This document shows, piece after piece, positions 19,481 through 29,518 of a DNA stretch of 64,000 bases; position 1 is the first letter of the stretch; every line of letters begins with the position of its first letter. The DNA lies in the NCBI GenBank assembly GCA_030247855.1, contig JAPDRN010000058.1, positions 124,001-188,000 of the forward strand, read 5' to 3'. The notes below the pieces were generated by a model. That model saw only the letters and a list, made by a program, of their open reading frames with translations. It was not told the DNA's origin and made no database searches. The DNA is from Knufia peltigerae. Its lineage: Eukaryota; Ascomycota; Eurotiomycetes; Chaetothyriales; Trichomeriaceae. The translations under genes were made by a program, and so were the position numbers.

Positions 19481-21505
19481 ATGTGCAAAGCCATCCGCTT
19501 TCGCTTTCTCAAATGCCTCGAATTGCCTGAACATGCCCGCTTTTGCTGGAAAGGCGATGGGCTCATAGACGACATCGTCTATGAACTCTGTGATTATGCC
19601 AAGGGCAATATACCAGATAAGCAGCCTCATGTCGTCGGCTACCCCCCCAATGACAAGTATTACGACATTCTCGGGATCCCCCGTTGCTCTATAGTATCTG
19701 AAGTGCGTGAAGTTGATCACCTCTGTGCACAATGCCAGAGAGGACTCTACCACGAACGCCGCGCTGGGAGACCTGACCCGTGGGCAGAAGCTTACAACCT
19801 AATTCCTGACCTACAGCACGACTTTACCTGGCACGTCGCTTATGTGCCATGGCAGAACCCCTTCTTTCGTGAGGTCAATTGGAATCCGGTCGAGAGACCC
19901 GTGCCTCTCGACGAACCCCTTTTCAGTCCCAGGGATGGAACAGACTATGTTCATCCAGATGTTGGGATACTCAACCCAAACGACACTCCCAGTAGATGGC
20001 GATCGGCCGACGGTCGGGTGGCCATCCTGCTCGATATGTCCGAAGATAAGGAGTATAGAATGACAGAGTGGCCGGTGGAACTAAGTCAGAAAACGGATGA
20101 ACTTAGAGCCTGGGAGCGGGAACAACAACGCCAGAACCAGCTGAAGACACAGCAGCAGCAGCCACAACGACCACAACAGCCACAGCAACAGAGCCGGCAG
20201 TGGCATCCTAGAGACGCTGCTAATACCTCCTCCAGTGGCTCTTCATCTAGTCAACAATCAGGTCGGGCTGCTCCAGCCTTTAACAATCAAACTCGACCAA
20301 ATATACAAATACATGCTCACCCACGTGCAGAGCTTGATCCAATATTTGATTCATTATGTCAACTATTGCTACAACCAGTTCCAGCCGTTTCTTCTCACGG
20401 TCCGTCCCAGACGACGGCAGGTATTGCACCCCCTGCGCCGACAACGACGATTCAACCCCATCCACCTAGATTCACAGGTGGTAACGGGTTTGCTTTCACA
20501 CCCACCCGACTGCCTAGTGTTCCAGGCTGGGAACCGGACTCACCCAGCAAACGGAGCCGTGAACCAAGCGAGGACACTGACGCCACCAGATCATCCAAGC
20601 GTCCAAAACTCAGCAATACGGACCAGCAATCAAACATCTCCGGCGATGCACACCGTCAGCCTCAGTCGTCGACTTCCCAGCCTTCCGGGGGCGCTGGTCA
20701 TCGGCCAAAGGTCATTTTAAGACTACAAAACCCTAATGCTGGGACGAGAAAGCCGTCACCACCCAAAGTAGCCAAGATCAGACTGATTGTAACAAACTGG
20801 CCACGGATAAGTCAGATCTCTGACGCCGCGAGACACAACAACACGGGTATCTTCAGACCAGGCTTGCCATGCTTGAGTATCTTCATCCCTCCCGCTCCGA
20901 CGGGGAATATTCAATTGCTTCCCCAGGGACTTCCAGCCAGTGGATATGTACCGGGCACCGACGTTCGAGTGGGCCCCGGGGATGGTGTCAGCACCAGATC
21001 ATCTCCAGACGTACCATCCGTCTCCTCGATTACTACCACTGATGAAAGCAGCAGCAGAAGCAGCAGCAGCCGCCGCCGCACTGTGGGCGCCAGATCTACG
21101 TCCTCCGGCATCCCTTCGATCGGAACCGGCTTTGAAGCCGACGACGAAGCCTCACACGTGTCTTCGTCTTCTTCTTGTTCGAGGTCCATGAGTATCAGTA
21201 GCGGGGCAAGTCCGTCTCTTGTGAGCAGCATCGACGACACGCCTTGTCCGGAACCAAAGCCGGCAAGATCAAAACCCGTCAAGATCACTCTCAAGCTCAC
21301 CTTGAAGCCGAATGGAGTGACCAAGGAGGACAGTGGAGGCCCGATGCGACCTCGCCCCACTCCTCGAGTCCGCCGGACACAGAGTCCGTACACGGGACCG
21401 ACGACAAGAGCCAGAGCTCGAGCACAGCAGGCCCAGCAAGGTCCGATGACTAGAGCCAGGGCTCGAGCCCTGGAAAAGAGAGTCGGGGTCAATTACAGAG
21501 TGTGA
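19481..21505 (+). CDS. Uncharacterised disordered protein with Gln-rich and TRARARA segments
   Basis: An intronless frame of 674 codons starting MCKAIRFRFLKC at the first ATG after an in-frame stop-rich leader. Residues 1-200 appear ordered and Cys-containing (C2, C12, C22, C37, a CAQC pair near 87), with many Trp and Pro residues (WHVAYVPWQNPFF). About 205-240 is a polyglutamine-rich run, and the rest is Ser/Pro-rich with a KRSREPSED-type nuclear-localisation-like patch near 360. Two hydrophobic beta-like segments occur (VILRLQNP, AKIRLIVTNWPRI, then KITLKLTLKPNG). The tail repeats the motif TRARARA twice (21400-21470). I do not recognise the family; a nuclear protein is plausible from composition only. 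Confidence 0.75.
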   Translation: MCKAIRFRFLKCLELPEHARFCWKGDGLIDDIVYELCDYAKGNIPDKQPHVVGYPPNDKYYDILGIPRCSIVSEVREVDHLCAQCQRGLYHERRAGRPDPWAEAYNLIPDLQHDFTWHVAYVPWQNPFFREVNWNPVERPVPLDEPLFSPRDGTDYVHPDVGILNPNDTPSRWRSADGRVAILLDMSEDKEYRMTEWPVELSQKTDELRAWEREQQRQNQLKTQQQQPQRPQQPQQQSRQWHPRDAANTSSSGSSSSQQSGRAAPAFNNQTRPNIQIHAHPRAELDPIFDSLCQLLLQPVPAVSSHGPSQTTAGIAPPAPTTTIQPHPPRFTGGNGFAFTPTRLPSVPGWEPDSPSKRSREPSEDTDATRSSKRPKLSNTDQQSNISGDAHRQPQSSTSQPSGGAGHRPKVILRLQNPNAGTRKPSPPKVAKIRLIVTNWPRISQISDAARHNNTGIFRPGLPCLSIFIPPAPTGNIQLLPQGLPASGYVPGTDVRVGPGDGVSTRSSPDVPSVSSITTTDESSSRSSSSRRRTVGARSTSSGIPSIGTGFEADDEASHVSSSSSCSRSMSISSGASPSLVSSIDDTPCPEPKPARSKPVKITLKLTLKPNGVTKEDSGGPMRPRPTPRVRRTQSPYTGPTTRARARAQQAQQGPMTRARARALEKRVGVNYRV

Positions 21506-22833
21506 CCGCGAGTATGTACGAGAGATGTCACACCTACGTACAATTAGATCACTTTTGGACGAACCAATGAACTGACGTGGAAAAGAAATGAACGAGCGTT
21601 GATCAAAATATATAGGGCACGGTTCATATTACATATACCTCTCTTTGCACGGGAGTACGATGTACATAAGCTAGTTTGTAGATCCAGATCAGTTGTTGAT
21701 CAAGAACAAGCCGGGGGGGGAGGAGGAGTGACAGGTTTGTTTTGACGTGTCTCTCTCTCTCTTCCTGTGTGTGTGTGTGTGTGTGTGGAGAGTGATTGGA
21801 ACCTGTCATCCGGGCTGCACGTTTACGAGTAGATGATGGGTCATTAAACTTGCATGTGATAAAAAAGAAATCAATGTGAGGGAGAGCGAAACGCGAAACG
21901 AGAACCTCTCTGTCCAAAGCACAGATACATCTTGATCGCATTGCGCCGCACTCTTTTCATCCGAGGACATGCATGTACTTTGCATTCTTTTACGTATATA
22001 CACACTCAATCTCTTCTCGGATTTGAAACCTCGTATTCCGTACACCAGCCGAGGAAAATCCAATCTCGTCCGAGCCTGTGTCCATGGGAACGTAAACGTC
22101 TACATTTTTAATTCACATTGCATGCATATCTGTCTGTTTCCCCCCCAAAAAGTGAGCACGAAACCCCATCCCCAGAATCATTGTCAGATCTCAAACAACA
22201 TCTTGACACGTTACATTGTGATTGATGGGTGTCAGCACCACCACCACCTCTACCACCACAGCCATCGTATCAGGTACATGCACGGTTCGTCTTGTCTTCA
22301 GCACCTATTGTAGTCATTGCAAGGTGGGAAAAGAAAACCAACTTTCGTAAATCGCACTACATTCATTGTCCAAATCCCCCTTCCCCTCCAATCGAAATGT
22401 GTCATGTTCTCATTGCAATCAAGTACGTGTCTAAACATAGTGTTCCGAAAATCCCCCATATTGCAGCAATCCTGCTCGCAAGAAAAAGATAGCTCGTCTT
22501 CATCTAGAATATCCGTTTTCTACCACGAAAAAAGTCGTCCCATTATCATCCAGCATCGTCCCAAAAGATGTCCCTGTCCTTCCCTGTTTTCCAAATCCAA
22601 AACCCATGAGCCCCAGATACAGTAACCTTCTCATCCATCATTCACTCCAGGAACTAAAAAAAAAACACCAAACACCAGAGTCACGGTAGTATATCATCGA
22701 CGTGCTCTCTTGGCTTCTTGTCATCCTTCATCCTTAAAAAAAAAGCAGAGATCAACATCGCTCATGCAACTCCTTTTCCGCCGTTGATATGACGTTCGTG
22801 CAACGTAGCGTCTCGACGTTAGTCATTCATTCG
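21506..22833. other. Intergenic with dinucleotide repeats
   Basis: Lies between convergent genes. Holds a G8 run near 21714-21721 and a (CT)n-(GT)n microsatellite at 21748-21787. No gene supported. Confidence 0.7.
21748..21787. repeat. Compound (CT)n (GT)n microsatellite
   Basis: About six to seven CT units, a short interruption, then about eleven GT units. Intergenic, downstream of the gene ending at 21505. Confidence 0.85.
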
Positions 22834-25644
22834 TCAGTCGTCATCGTCAAGAATAACCAAAATGTCTGGTTCAGGTTTTGTTGTTGGACTTGGTTCACCA
22901 GCCTTTCTGGAGAGTTCTTCTGGCGTTCCAGCCCTGTGAGTGTGAGAATCGGGTGTCTGCGTGCTGTTCTTGAATCTTTTCTTGGCTTGAGTTGATGACT
23001 CAGGCTTGATTTCCCATGTGCCCTCACGAGAGACGATAATCGCTCTAGTATCCAGCTTGCCCACGGCTTCCAAATCTTTCCGGACATTGCTAAGAAAGCC
23101 ATCAACGACCAGCATCTGGGGCCTGGCATCTTTCTTGCAGATGGGACATTTCCATTGGTCTGGATTTGTTACACCCCCTTGGTCTGTACGACTGTCCAGG
23201 TATGCGTCGAGATCGAAACATTCACGGTGTCGACACGCTTTGCTGCGAGTTGGGGTTGACCAAATACATGACATAAACGGGTCCACAAGATCAATGCTGA
23301 TACTTGTTTGTGCGACGACCAGGTCCTCGTCGTCACCGGCACCAGGGGTGGGTCGGAGTGTTGCGACTATTGACGCCACAACCTCTGCTGCATCAGCCTG
23401 TCCAACCATTGCTCGGATTGCCTCCCTATGAGCCACAGAGATGACTTCTATTGCCATCAAATAGGACATTGGACGATCTCCTGGGTCGAAATTGATGCAA
23501 ACTACTACCTCGTTAACGCCTTTTTGCAGAACGTCGGTCACATCAGTTGGAAGGTCAGTACCATAATGGACTTTCCGTCGGAAATCAATACCCATGTCGC
23601 CATTCACGGAGGCTGAGAGATGAGGTGGCCATTGGGTTGGTCGCGTAGAGTACTCCGACATGGAAATCTCCTGTACAGTCTGCTTTTTATCTGATCCTAT
23701 AGACTTCAACCTAAATTGCGTGCTGCCATTGACAATCTTCCGATGCTTCGTAAAGGAATCGCCGATCACTTCTTCACCCTGTGTCTTTCTTGCCCAATAC
23801 TGTTCCGGCACTTCAAAGGTCCATTGAGCCATAGGTGAGTCAACATCGAGAGTTTTAGAACGACTGATAATAGTCTCCACGTATTGATACCACTTGGTCT
23901 GGTTAATACGAGCCACAGGGTCGACTTTGTCCATAGTTGGTGTGCGCAAATGGGCTTGATGTAGCGCATAACGATCAGGGTCCGGGACGGCAAACACCGG
24001 TAGGGTAAAGTTCCCATCTCTCCAAAATAAGAGGTCATGAGGTCCCTCTTCTTGAGTCATCCCCGTGGAAGTCGTTTGAGGCATCTGTGCCCCTACTTGA
24101 GCCTGGACACAGCTGTTGGGTCCCTCCTGAGACTGACTGAAAGTGTAAAAATGAGGCTGATGGTTGGTATATTGATTGACTGGAAGAAGCTGTCCTGATA
24201 GACGATAAGGGTTCTCTATAGAATGGGCGGTCGTTGTCACAGTATTCGTACTGGGAGCCTGATTTTGATGTTCTCTCAAAGGAAGCTGTGCCACGTGGCT
24301 ATGGCTAGAACGGATGGGCCTAGCAACATTGGGCAGTATTCTAACCTGAGGCCAGCCGACACCAGCTTGTTGATTGATCAGATGGCCTGCTTGCTGCGTA
24401 ACATGCACAGGTGATTGCTGTCCAACCCTGGATGAAGCCAAGGCGGAGACTTGAGTATTCTCACCTTGAAGCTGTAATGACTGACCTGGACGCTGTAATG
24501 GACGTCCTGGAGGCTGTAATTGAGGCTGCAATGGATGTTCTTGAGGCTGTAATGGCTGACCTGAAAGCTGTAAGGGATATCCTGGACGCTGTAATGGCTG
24601 ACCTGGACGCTGTAATGGCTGACCTGGACGCTGTAATGGCTGACCTTGAAGCTGTAATGGCTGACCTGGAAGATGTTGATACTGCCCAGAACGAAAATTT
24701 CCCAAATTAATACAGTATTTTTTGTAGAAGTCGTTTGCAGATTTCGATAGTTGGCTTTCATCTACCGTTCCGAGCTCGTCAACTGAAAGGGGTGTTTGCG
24801 CAGGGTCTTTCAGAGCTTGGTCGAAGAGCCTCATAGCTATCATGAACCAACGTGGGTCAGTTGGTCTCATAGTGACAAAGTACATGTACACGCACTTTTC
24901 CAGAGTCACGGATCGAAGCTGCAGTGAATGCTTGATCTGAATTGGACAAGGAGGCCACTCTCGCTGAGAAAACAAGCTCCAAATCGTAGTCCAATTCTGC
25001 TGCAGTGTAGACAGAAACCGCTTGACCCGGTTCACTTGACCAGCCAGAACCAAAGCTTGTGGACTAGTACCTCCTAAGTATAGATGTAGAGACATTGGGA
25101 ATCGAGACAACACGGCAGCTACTTCCTGACTTAGCCCCTGATTTGAATGCAGGAAGTGCTGTAAGGTCATCAGCCCGAATACATGGCTCTGATTTAGACC
25201 AAGTTGTGAGAGAACAGTATGATGCTGGTCACAAGACCAAGCACAGAATATGACATGTGTGACGATGAAGAAAACATCATTGTCCTTGCAAGCCTCGAGT
25301 AACCTAGCAATTCTGAATTCATCGACCATGCTATAGGTTTGAGGATTGGTCACCGCAAGTGCGTGATCGAGCTGTCTAGTCAGGACGTTGGTGTCCGGCG
25401 TGATGGGCGAATGTTGAGGCGTAGGGAGTTGAGATGAGGCCGCGGGTATGCCGACCGAGAAAGAAGGACTTGGTCCCGCCCTTTGTCCATTTGGGACCCC
25501 GAAATCATTTCCACGTTTCTTGCCCTGTCTATGGACAGAATGCTGGTCTTTAGCATGTACACCAGGGGTGGTTGGCGCAAGCATCGGAGGAGAGGCGCTT
25601 GTAGCGGCTAGGCTTGATGATGTCGGATTAGCTGCGGGCATCAT
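22834..25644 (-). CDS. SP-RING (MIZ) zinc-finger protein, SUMO E3 ligase-like
   Basis: A 936-residue protein if it starts at the first ATG of the frame (25644, MMPAANPT); the open frame continues 22 codons upstream to a TTG without ATG. Residues about 785-855 form an SP-RING: the four expected zinc ligands are visible in ACRHRECFDL (C, H, C) and WKCPIC (C, C), followed by VVDGFL. PIAS/Siz proteins use this finger to recruit Ubc9 and promote SUMO attachment to nuclear proteins. The N-terminal half is helical and unassigned; residues about 325-395 are a heptapeptide tandem repeat (GQPLQRP). The C-terminus ends DILVILDDDD, which fits a SUMO-interacting motif (hydrophobic VILV followed by acids), as in Siz/PIAS proteins. 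No SAP domain is seen, which separates it from canonical Siz1. Confidence 0.85.
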   Translation of the reverse strand: MMPAANPTSSSLAATSASPPMLAPTTPGVHAKDQHSVHRQGKKRGNDFGVPNGQRAGPSPSFSVGIPAASSQLPTPQHSPITPDTNVLTRQLDHALAVTNPQTYSMVDEFRIARLLEACKDNDVFFIVTHVIFCAWSCDQHHTVLSQLGLNQSHVFGLMTLQHFLHSNQGLSQEVAAVLSRFPMSLHLYLGGTSPQALVLAGQVNRVKRFLSTLQQNWTTIWSLFSQREWPPCPIQIKHSLQLRSVTLEKCVYMYFVTMRPTDPRWFMIAMRLFDQALKDPAQTPLSVDELGTVDESQLSKSANDFYKKYCINLGNFRSGQYQHLPGQPLQLQGQPLQRPGQPLQRPGQPLQRPGYPLQLSGQPLQPQEHPLQPQLQPPGRPLQRPGQSLQLQGENTQVSALASSRVGQQSPVHVTQQAGHLINQQAGVGWPQVRILPNVARPIRSSHSHVAQLPLREHQNQAPSTNTVTTTAHSIENPYRLSGQLLPVNQYTNHQPHFYTFSQSQEGPNSCVQAQVGAQMPQTTSTGMTQEEGPHDLLFWRDGNFTLPVFAVPDPDRYALHQAHLRTPTMDKVDPVARINQTKWYQYVETIISRSKTLDVDSPMAQWTFEVPEQYWARKTQGEEVIGDSFTKHRKIVNGSTQFRLKSIGSDKKQTVQEISMSEYSTRPTQWPPHLSASVNGDMGIDFRRKVHYGTDLPTDVTDVLQKGVNEVVVCINFDPGDRPMSYLMAIEVISVAHREAIRAMVGQADAAEVVASIVATLRPTPGAGDDEDLVVAQTSISIDLVDPFMSCIWSTPTRSKACRHRECFDLDAYLDSRTDQGGVTNPDQWKCPICKKDARPQMLVVDGFLSNVRKDLEAVGKLDTRAIIVSREGTWEIKPESSTQAKKRFKNSTQTPDSHTHRAGTPEELSRKAGEPSPTTKPEPDILVILDDDD
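24465..24678. repeat. 21-bp coding minisatellite (heptapeptide GQPLQRP)
   Basis: About ten tandem units of 21 bp, several identical, inside the SP-RING gene. On the coding (minus) strand they give GQPLQRP/GQPLQLQ-type heptads. The multiple of three keeps the frame, so copy number could vary between strains without breaking the protein. Confidence 0.88.
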
Positions 25645-27270
25645 GGTTCGTCTCCTGGACAGTGGCCGTACTTGCTTTTGGTCTTGTCTGGTGAGCGTTG
25701 AGGAGCTCAAGTTTGAAGAAATCTCAAATTATTGGCACCAAATTCGCTCTGCTTGCACACAGCACAGTCGTTTTGGAGGTGTGCAGGTGGAAGGAAAGAG
25801 TATTCTGAGATCTCTGAGCAGATTGGATAGGCACCATCCATGATCTTTTGGAGGTCTTCAAAGAATATTACCTGGCGATCTCCGAAGTGTGAGAACGGCA
25901 GGAAGTATTAGAAGAGGCAGGATCTTTGAAGAAGGCGTGACCAGCATCCGGCATGCTTGTCCTCGAAATCGCGGCGGTTGAGGTGGAGGAAGAGAAGGAG
26001 GGTGGGAGAAGTAGGAGAAATGCTGAAGGAGCACTTCGCAGAATGTTCTGCCTGTCAATCGGTCAGCCATGGACAAGGGTGCAGGCCAGAAGACAAAGAC
26101 GTACTGCTCATGCGGTGAGGTGGCATTGTGTCGTCAGTTGACCAGGGTCGCAGAGTCAAGCGAGCGGCGGCATCAGGCTGAGGGTTTTAGCAAGCAAAGA
26201 TTCGATCAAAAGTCACGCCTACTGGGCAATCTCATAGTGCTGCTTTGACAGTTTGTGCGAATACCTTGGCCAGTGGATCTGTATGCTCGTGGGAAGAGGT
26301 TGGCGATGATGAATTGAATGTCTAGTGAGGGCACTTTCACTCAGTGATGCTGTCACGAACCAGAGTCAGAGCACCACTACTCCGTATTTAGAGCACACAA
26401 GTACATAGACAGGCGAGCCTAGTAGCTGCACCAGCGCATAGGTGGAGCTGGATTGAATTCTGCGGAGAACCTCCATAATACTTGTACAAGTACAAATGTC
26501 GATGAAACGAGTGCCGAAAAAGAAGGCTCGGGGCGCTGCTACGGCCTTGGCAACGAGCCTATTTGCGCATAGTTTTGAGGTATAAGAATGCTCTAATATT
26601 CCTCATATGTGCCACCGCCGTCTCCTATAGGGGTGTCCTATAGGTGAGTCCTTTCCACACAAGAATTGTCTTTGGTCGACTTCATCAAATCTTGATGATA
26701 TGGCTATCACCTATTCACGGTACTGCCAGGGTGCTCCGACAGCTAGAAAGAAATCCCCTCGGCCGTTTGGGCTCTACTTCCAGCCCAAATATGGTAGCAG
26801 TGCCCCACGAGGATAGTACTCAAAGGGTAGTATTAATTTCGTCTGGAAATGATGGACGTAGTGTGACATGGTTTAGTTCTGCCAAGGACATAGGAGGAGG
26901 AAGAGAACGGCCCAGACCCCAGGGGGTTCTAACGCCTTCGCGTACGTCCAGCACTCCCAGCCGTCGCACTTAAGACTGCTCTCCCTTAACAATGAGAGTA
27001 GTCGATGTTAATAAGACTGCTACCACTTTGAATCCATATATATCAATCGCACTCTATTCGCGGGCTTTTCACTTCCTAACGGTCCCACCCGGTGGCACTC
27101 GGACAAGCCCCAACGGCAAAGCGGCTGAATCTAGTAGTATTCTTAAAGAATGTGTGTACACGTACTCTGTGGTTATGAATAAGTTAACCACGGAGTGAAT
27201 GTCTTTCTTTCGGTAGTCACCATTTGAGACCGTGGAGCGCAAGGCAAAAGTGGTGAATCGAGGAAGACAT
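25645..27270. other. Intergenic, one TACTCCGTA copy
   Basis: Includes the promoter of the SP-RING gene and about 1 kb with no supported gene. A TACTCCGTA copy lies at 26378-26386. Short open frames show no domain I can recognise. Confidence 0.6.
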
Positions 27271-28398
27271 TTAAGATTCAGACCCTGGTAGCTTTCGCCC
27301 TTCGCCATGTTCGTGCATATCGGAAACTCGTGCAATGAATCTTTCGGGTAAGTTGAGATAAGCCACGTCTTGCCCGGTGATGATATTCTTACTGTACTCG
27401 AGGTATGTGGTTTGGAACTCAGCCCATAGGGTGCCGTCTGGAGACGAGGTTGATGCGCTGGAACTAGGGCGGGGATAGTACGGGTCGTTCCTCAATAATG
27501 CAGAAGCGGCCTGGTCAATGCCGGCATCGTCCATAGTCAGTGGCTTGCAGCAATCAAAGTCCAGGACCCATAGAGAATGAGTTCCCATGAAATCGTGACT
27601 ATGTACGGAGTACACGGTGGGTGATTTCTGGTTTGGCTTGGACGCCTCCCAGCACAAACTCGATATCATTGGCGTCGATTTTGGCAATCCGGTGCAGCAC
27701 GGCAAGCATCTCAGCCATCGCATGAGCATACTCCACAATGGGAAGCCCGAGGTCCTCTGCCTGGTTAAGATGCAGGGGATAGTTGCGCAAGGAGAAGAAA
27801 TTTCGTCCTCGTCTGGCTTCGCTTTGAATCTTTCGTCGGCCAAGGTAGGGACGAACTAGACAATCTCGGTCAGCATCGTTTGCCTTGATGGTCGCAGCCG
27901 ATGCGGGCGGACAGTATCGGTCAATCAGACGATACCTCACCTCCTGTGATAGTGGTGGTATGCGTTCCGCGCAGAGTACATTGCAAGGAGTATAGTCGAC
28001 CGGAAATCTGGCGAGATTCATGTCCCACCATCTCTCGTCGGTTTTCACAAAATTCGGCCAACGTGGCACGCATACATTGAATACTGTATAGTGCGAAGCT
28101 GTTTCAAGAACGAGTTTGTGCATGTTATAGTCATTGCGAAGAGACCGGCCTGGACCACCATCCTCTCGTTTCATCGCCATGGTACCTCCTTCGGCTGCCC
28201 ATACAGATCCACAAAAGCCTTGACTCTGCGGCGGAATTTTGTAGGGGTGCATTCTTGCTGAACAGTGGATGTCAATTCGAGCGCCATGGATGGAAATGCT
28301 CCTCTGGTATTAATATTGCTGTTATAGTCGTTGTTGCGGTTATGGTGATGATTCATGAGATGAAATTCTTTGCCGACGGGAATGTATAGATGTTGCAT
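27271..28398 (-). pseudogene. DUF3669-domain protein, disrupted by two frameshifts
   Basis: Three overlapping minus-strand frames together spell one DUF3669 protein, a fungal family of unknown function. Frame 1 (28398 or 28288 to about 28225) ends in a segment like TPTKFRRR. Frame 2 (to the stop at 27599) carries GFCGSVWAAEGG, KREDGGPGRSL, RLIDRYCPP, DCLVRPYLGRR, NFFSLRNYPLHL and AKIDANDIEFVL. Frame 3 (to the stop at 27271) carries HSLWVLDFDCCKPLTMDD and RNDPYYPRP. The first shift needs one missing base between FRR and GFCGS. The second lies at 27599-27613, exactly where GTACGGAGTAC sits; dropping ten bases of it would rejoin frames 2 and 3. No GT...AG intron of normal size joins them. I therefore call it a pseudogene, though sequencing error at the first site cannot be excluded. 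Confidence 0.85.
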
Positions 28399-29518
28399 AT
28401 GAATGCCTTATATGCAGTGGTCATTATGGAGGGCCTCAGGTCAGGAAGTCACGAGCTTTGACAAGGTATCAATGTGAAGATTTCCTAAAGCTCCGCTGTA
28501 CCAACTGGTCTCAGACTCAATCTCGAGAGCAATGACACACAGAGAAAAAGAAGTGGAAGTACGCGGGAGCAGCACGTGAGTAATCTTCATAGATATAGTT
28601 TATCTTGATCCGTCAAAGATCCTTCCTGTCCACACCGTACATGATTGTATGGATTTGGGAGTAGGCGAAGACAGAATTATTTGAATATATCGTTGTAGTT
28701 ACTAAAGCGGCGAGGACCGCATTTGTCCTGATCGGGACGGGCTTGGCTGGAGCTGGTTTAGGCGCCTATTTCACCGACGTTGAGATTACGGGGAAGTAAA
28801 AGGCGGAAGACCCTGACGAGGAATCAACAGATGTTCTGATACGATACGAGACAGCGAGCGATGCTCCGTCAAGTTCGGCAGAAGGGGAACGACTGCACAG
28901 ACCCTTAGCACCCAATAATGGTGCGATCGAGGCTCACTAAATAGGCTCACTAGACTCATTAAATAGGCTTGTTAGGCGCTAGCACACACCAACAAACTCG
29001 TGCCCAGAAACGTGCAAACTGCGCAGTGTGGACTTGAAGCATGCCAGGTATACATAGATGCGACACCTACTCCGAGCTCTATGAAGAGGACGTTCGTTGT
29101 GGAACCTGCTATCTATACTTGAATTCTTCTAGATTGCTTCTACATTCTTTCTAATCCCCGTGTGGTCTTTGCTGCACAGTGGACGTGTGTCACCCTCAAC
29201 TTTGTCTGCAGTATCACCCAACGCTGCACCACCAGCAGCCACCAGTTTCATTTACGCGCAGCGCAGCGCAACACCGGACCACCTCGCTGTCCTCTTCACC
29301 CATCTCCTTGTATCACGCTCCATACGTTACCTCTTGTCCTTCCTTCGAGTGCCAATATCGACCTGTTCACCATCGATGGCCATGCGAATGCCCACCCCTG
29401 TTCTTCTGTTCCGTCAATCAAAGGCAAACACGGGTTAAAACATCCATGAATTCATCAAGAACATCACTCGGGTTTCGTTGCGCTTGACAACTTGCTGAAA
29501 CACCGCAACTGAGCCACA
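28399..29518. other. Intergenic with a possible coding relic and short repeats
   Basis: Contains the coding-like fragment at 28665-28940 (separate entry), overlapping short direct repeats CTCACTAAATAGG / CTCATTAAATAGG at 28931-28970, and the pyrimidine-rich leader of the Boi-like gene from about 29180. Confidence 0.6.
28665..28940 (+). pseudogene. Possible small coding relic with one in-frame stop
   Basis: A frame bounded by stops at 28662 and 28938 and interrupted once by TAA at 28797 reads as a hydrophobic glycine-rich segment (FVLIGTGLAGAGLGAYF, membrane-like) followed after the stop by an acidic, well-formed stretch (KAEDPDEESTDVLIRYE). Both sides look protein-like. It could be a decayed mitochondrial or membrane protein fragment. 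There is no ATG and no homologue I can name, so this is tentative. Confidence 0.3.

Noticed and set aside
20911..21492. Minus-strand 193-codon frame rich in Leu and Val
   Set aside because: Antisense of the Ser-rich C-terminal half of the gene at 19481-21505; the Leu runs mirror Ser and Arg repeats.
24411..24710. Plus-strand 99-codon frame of regular LEAVMADLDAVMADL repeats, looking like a designed coiled coil
   Set aside because: It is the antisense reading of the 21-bp minisatellite in the SP-RING gene; the regularity comes from the repeat, and there is no independent sign of expression.
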